From the NCBI GenBank assembly GCA_010092775.1, contig JAADYZ010000017.1:1-15497 (forward strand): a stretch of DNA of 15,497 nucleotides, given 5' to 3'. Source of the DNA: Chloroflexota bacterium. GTDB taxonomy: Bacteria; Chloroflexota; Anaerolineae; Aggregatilineales; UBA3940. The first letter of the stretch is position 1. Each line of letters opens with the position of its first letter. Positions 15,304 to 15,497 of this stretch are shown here, piece by piece. Under the pieces are notes generated by a model that worked only from the letters and a program-made list of their open reading frames with translations, was not told the DNA's origin and did no database searches. Position numbers and translations under genes: made by a program.

Positions 15304-15497
15304 TCTCCAGGAGGCGTAAACGGCGAAGAGGATCAGATTCCCCAGCTAGCTCACCCGAACTTTGCGCTGCAAGTCATGAGACTCGATTGCGAAGGCCAGA
15401 TGGCGCTTGTTGCGGCGGCGTTGGGAGGGCGCAGCAGCCCGAATAGTGGCATCGAAGGCAATGTCGGTGGGGTTTTTGCCAGCAGGCTGGGCCTTGA
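15304..15497 (-). pseudogene. Upstream part of the same ChlD/BchD-like gene, interrupted by an in-frame TAG
   Basis: Continuing the chelatase frame beyond base 15303 gives chelatase D-subunit sequence to the window edge. It reads FDATIRAAAPSQRRRNK, HLAFAIESHDLQRKVRVS, then a TAG stop (bases 15348-15346), then LGNLILFAVYASWR before the methionine. In intact relatives the linker reads VRV followed by a basic residue and GNLILFVVDASxSM. Here the stop falls at the basic position. The metal-binding DxSxS is changed to YASWR: the Asp codon is TAC (15318-15316) and the second Ser codon is AGA (15306-15304). There is no frameshift. Either the gene is decaying or base errors are clustered at the end of the sequence. 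The N-terminal domain, possibly an AAA module, lies outside the window. Confidence 0.75.

Overview
The window looks like part of a Chloroflexota-type (Anaerolineae-like) genome of moderate GC. This placement is an inference from protein style, namely a solute-binding protein with an Ala/Asp/Glu/Met-rich linker, Liv permeases with extra N-terminal membrane segments, and PAS/GAF-rich soluble histidine kinases. No rRNA or other taxonomic marker is present. The first ~260 bases are visibly more GC-rich and encode, on the minus strand, the N-terminal part of a family-4-like glycosyltransferase. They run directly into the acidic repeat linker of the solute-binding protein, so the left edge looks like a chimeric join (assembly, amplification or a real rearrangement).

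Layout. (1) 1-260: glycosyltransferase fragment, minus. (2) ~261-5782, plus: a complete branched-chain amino acid ABC importer apart from the damaged binding-protein N-terminus: binding protein, an intergenic GC-rich hairpin, LivH, LivM (with an unusual ~190-residue membrane extension), LivG and LivF, with adjacent or overlapping gene ends. (3) 5783-6882, minus: AzlC/AzlD, a branched-chain amino acid exporter, whose stop codon directly abuts the LivF stop. (4) 6883-6997: a short divergent intergenic region. (5) 6998-12243, plus: four tightly packed signalling genes: a cytoplasmic PAS-GAF-HisKA_3 kinase, a NarL/LuxR response regulator, a REC-PAS-PAS-GAF-HisKA-HATPase kinase and a stand-alone receiver. 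(6) 12240-15497, minus: a three-gene set reading towards the signalling genes: a broken ChlD/BchD-type chelatase VWA subunit (in-frame TAG plus substitutions in the metal-site motif), a protein resembling the CrtC/AttH lipocalin-like family, and a geranylgeranyl-reductase-family flavoprotein.

How the parts may work together. The Liv importer and AzlCD exporter lie tail to tail and together would set branched-chain amino acid flux in both directions. The signalling quartet probably forms two kinase-regulator pairs, or one relay, sensing a cytoplasmic signal; its targets cannot be read from the window, though it shares its upstream region with azlCD. The minus-strand trio combines families used in tetrapyrrole metal insertion and in isoprenoid/carotenoid modification, and is the least ordinary part of the window. 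No tRNA, rRNA, CRISPR array, insertion sequence or phage gene was recognised.
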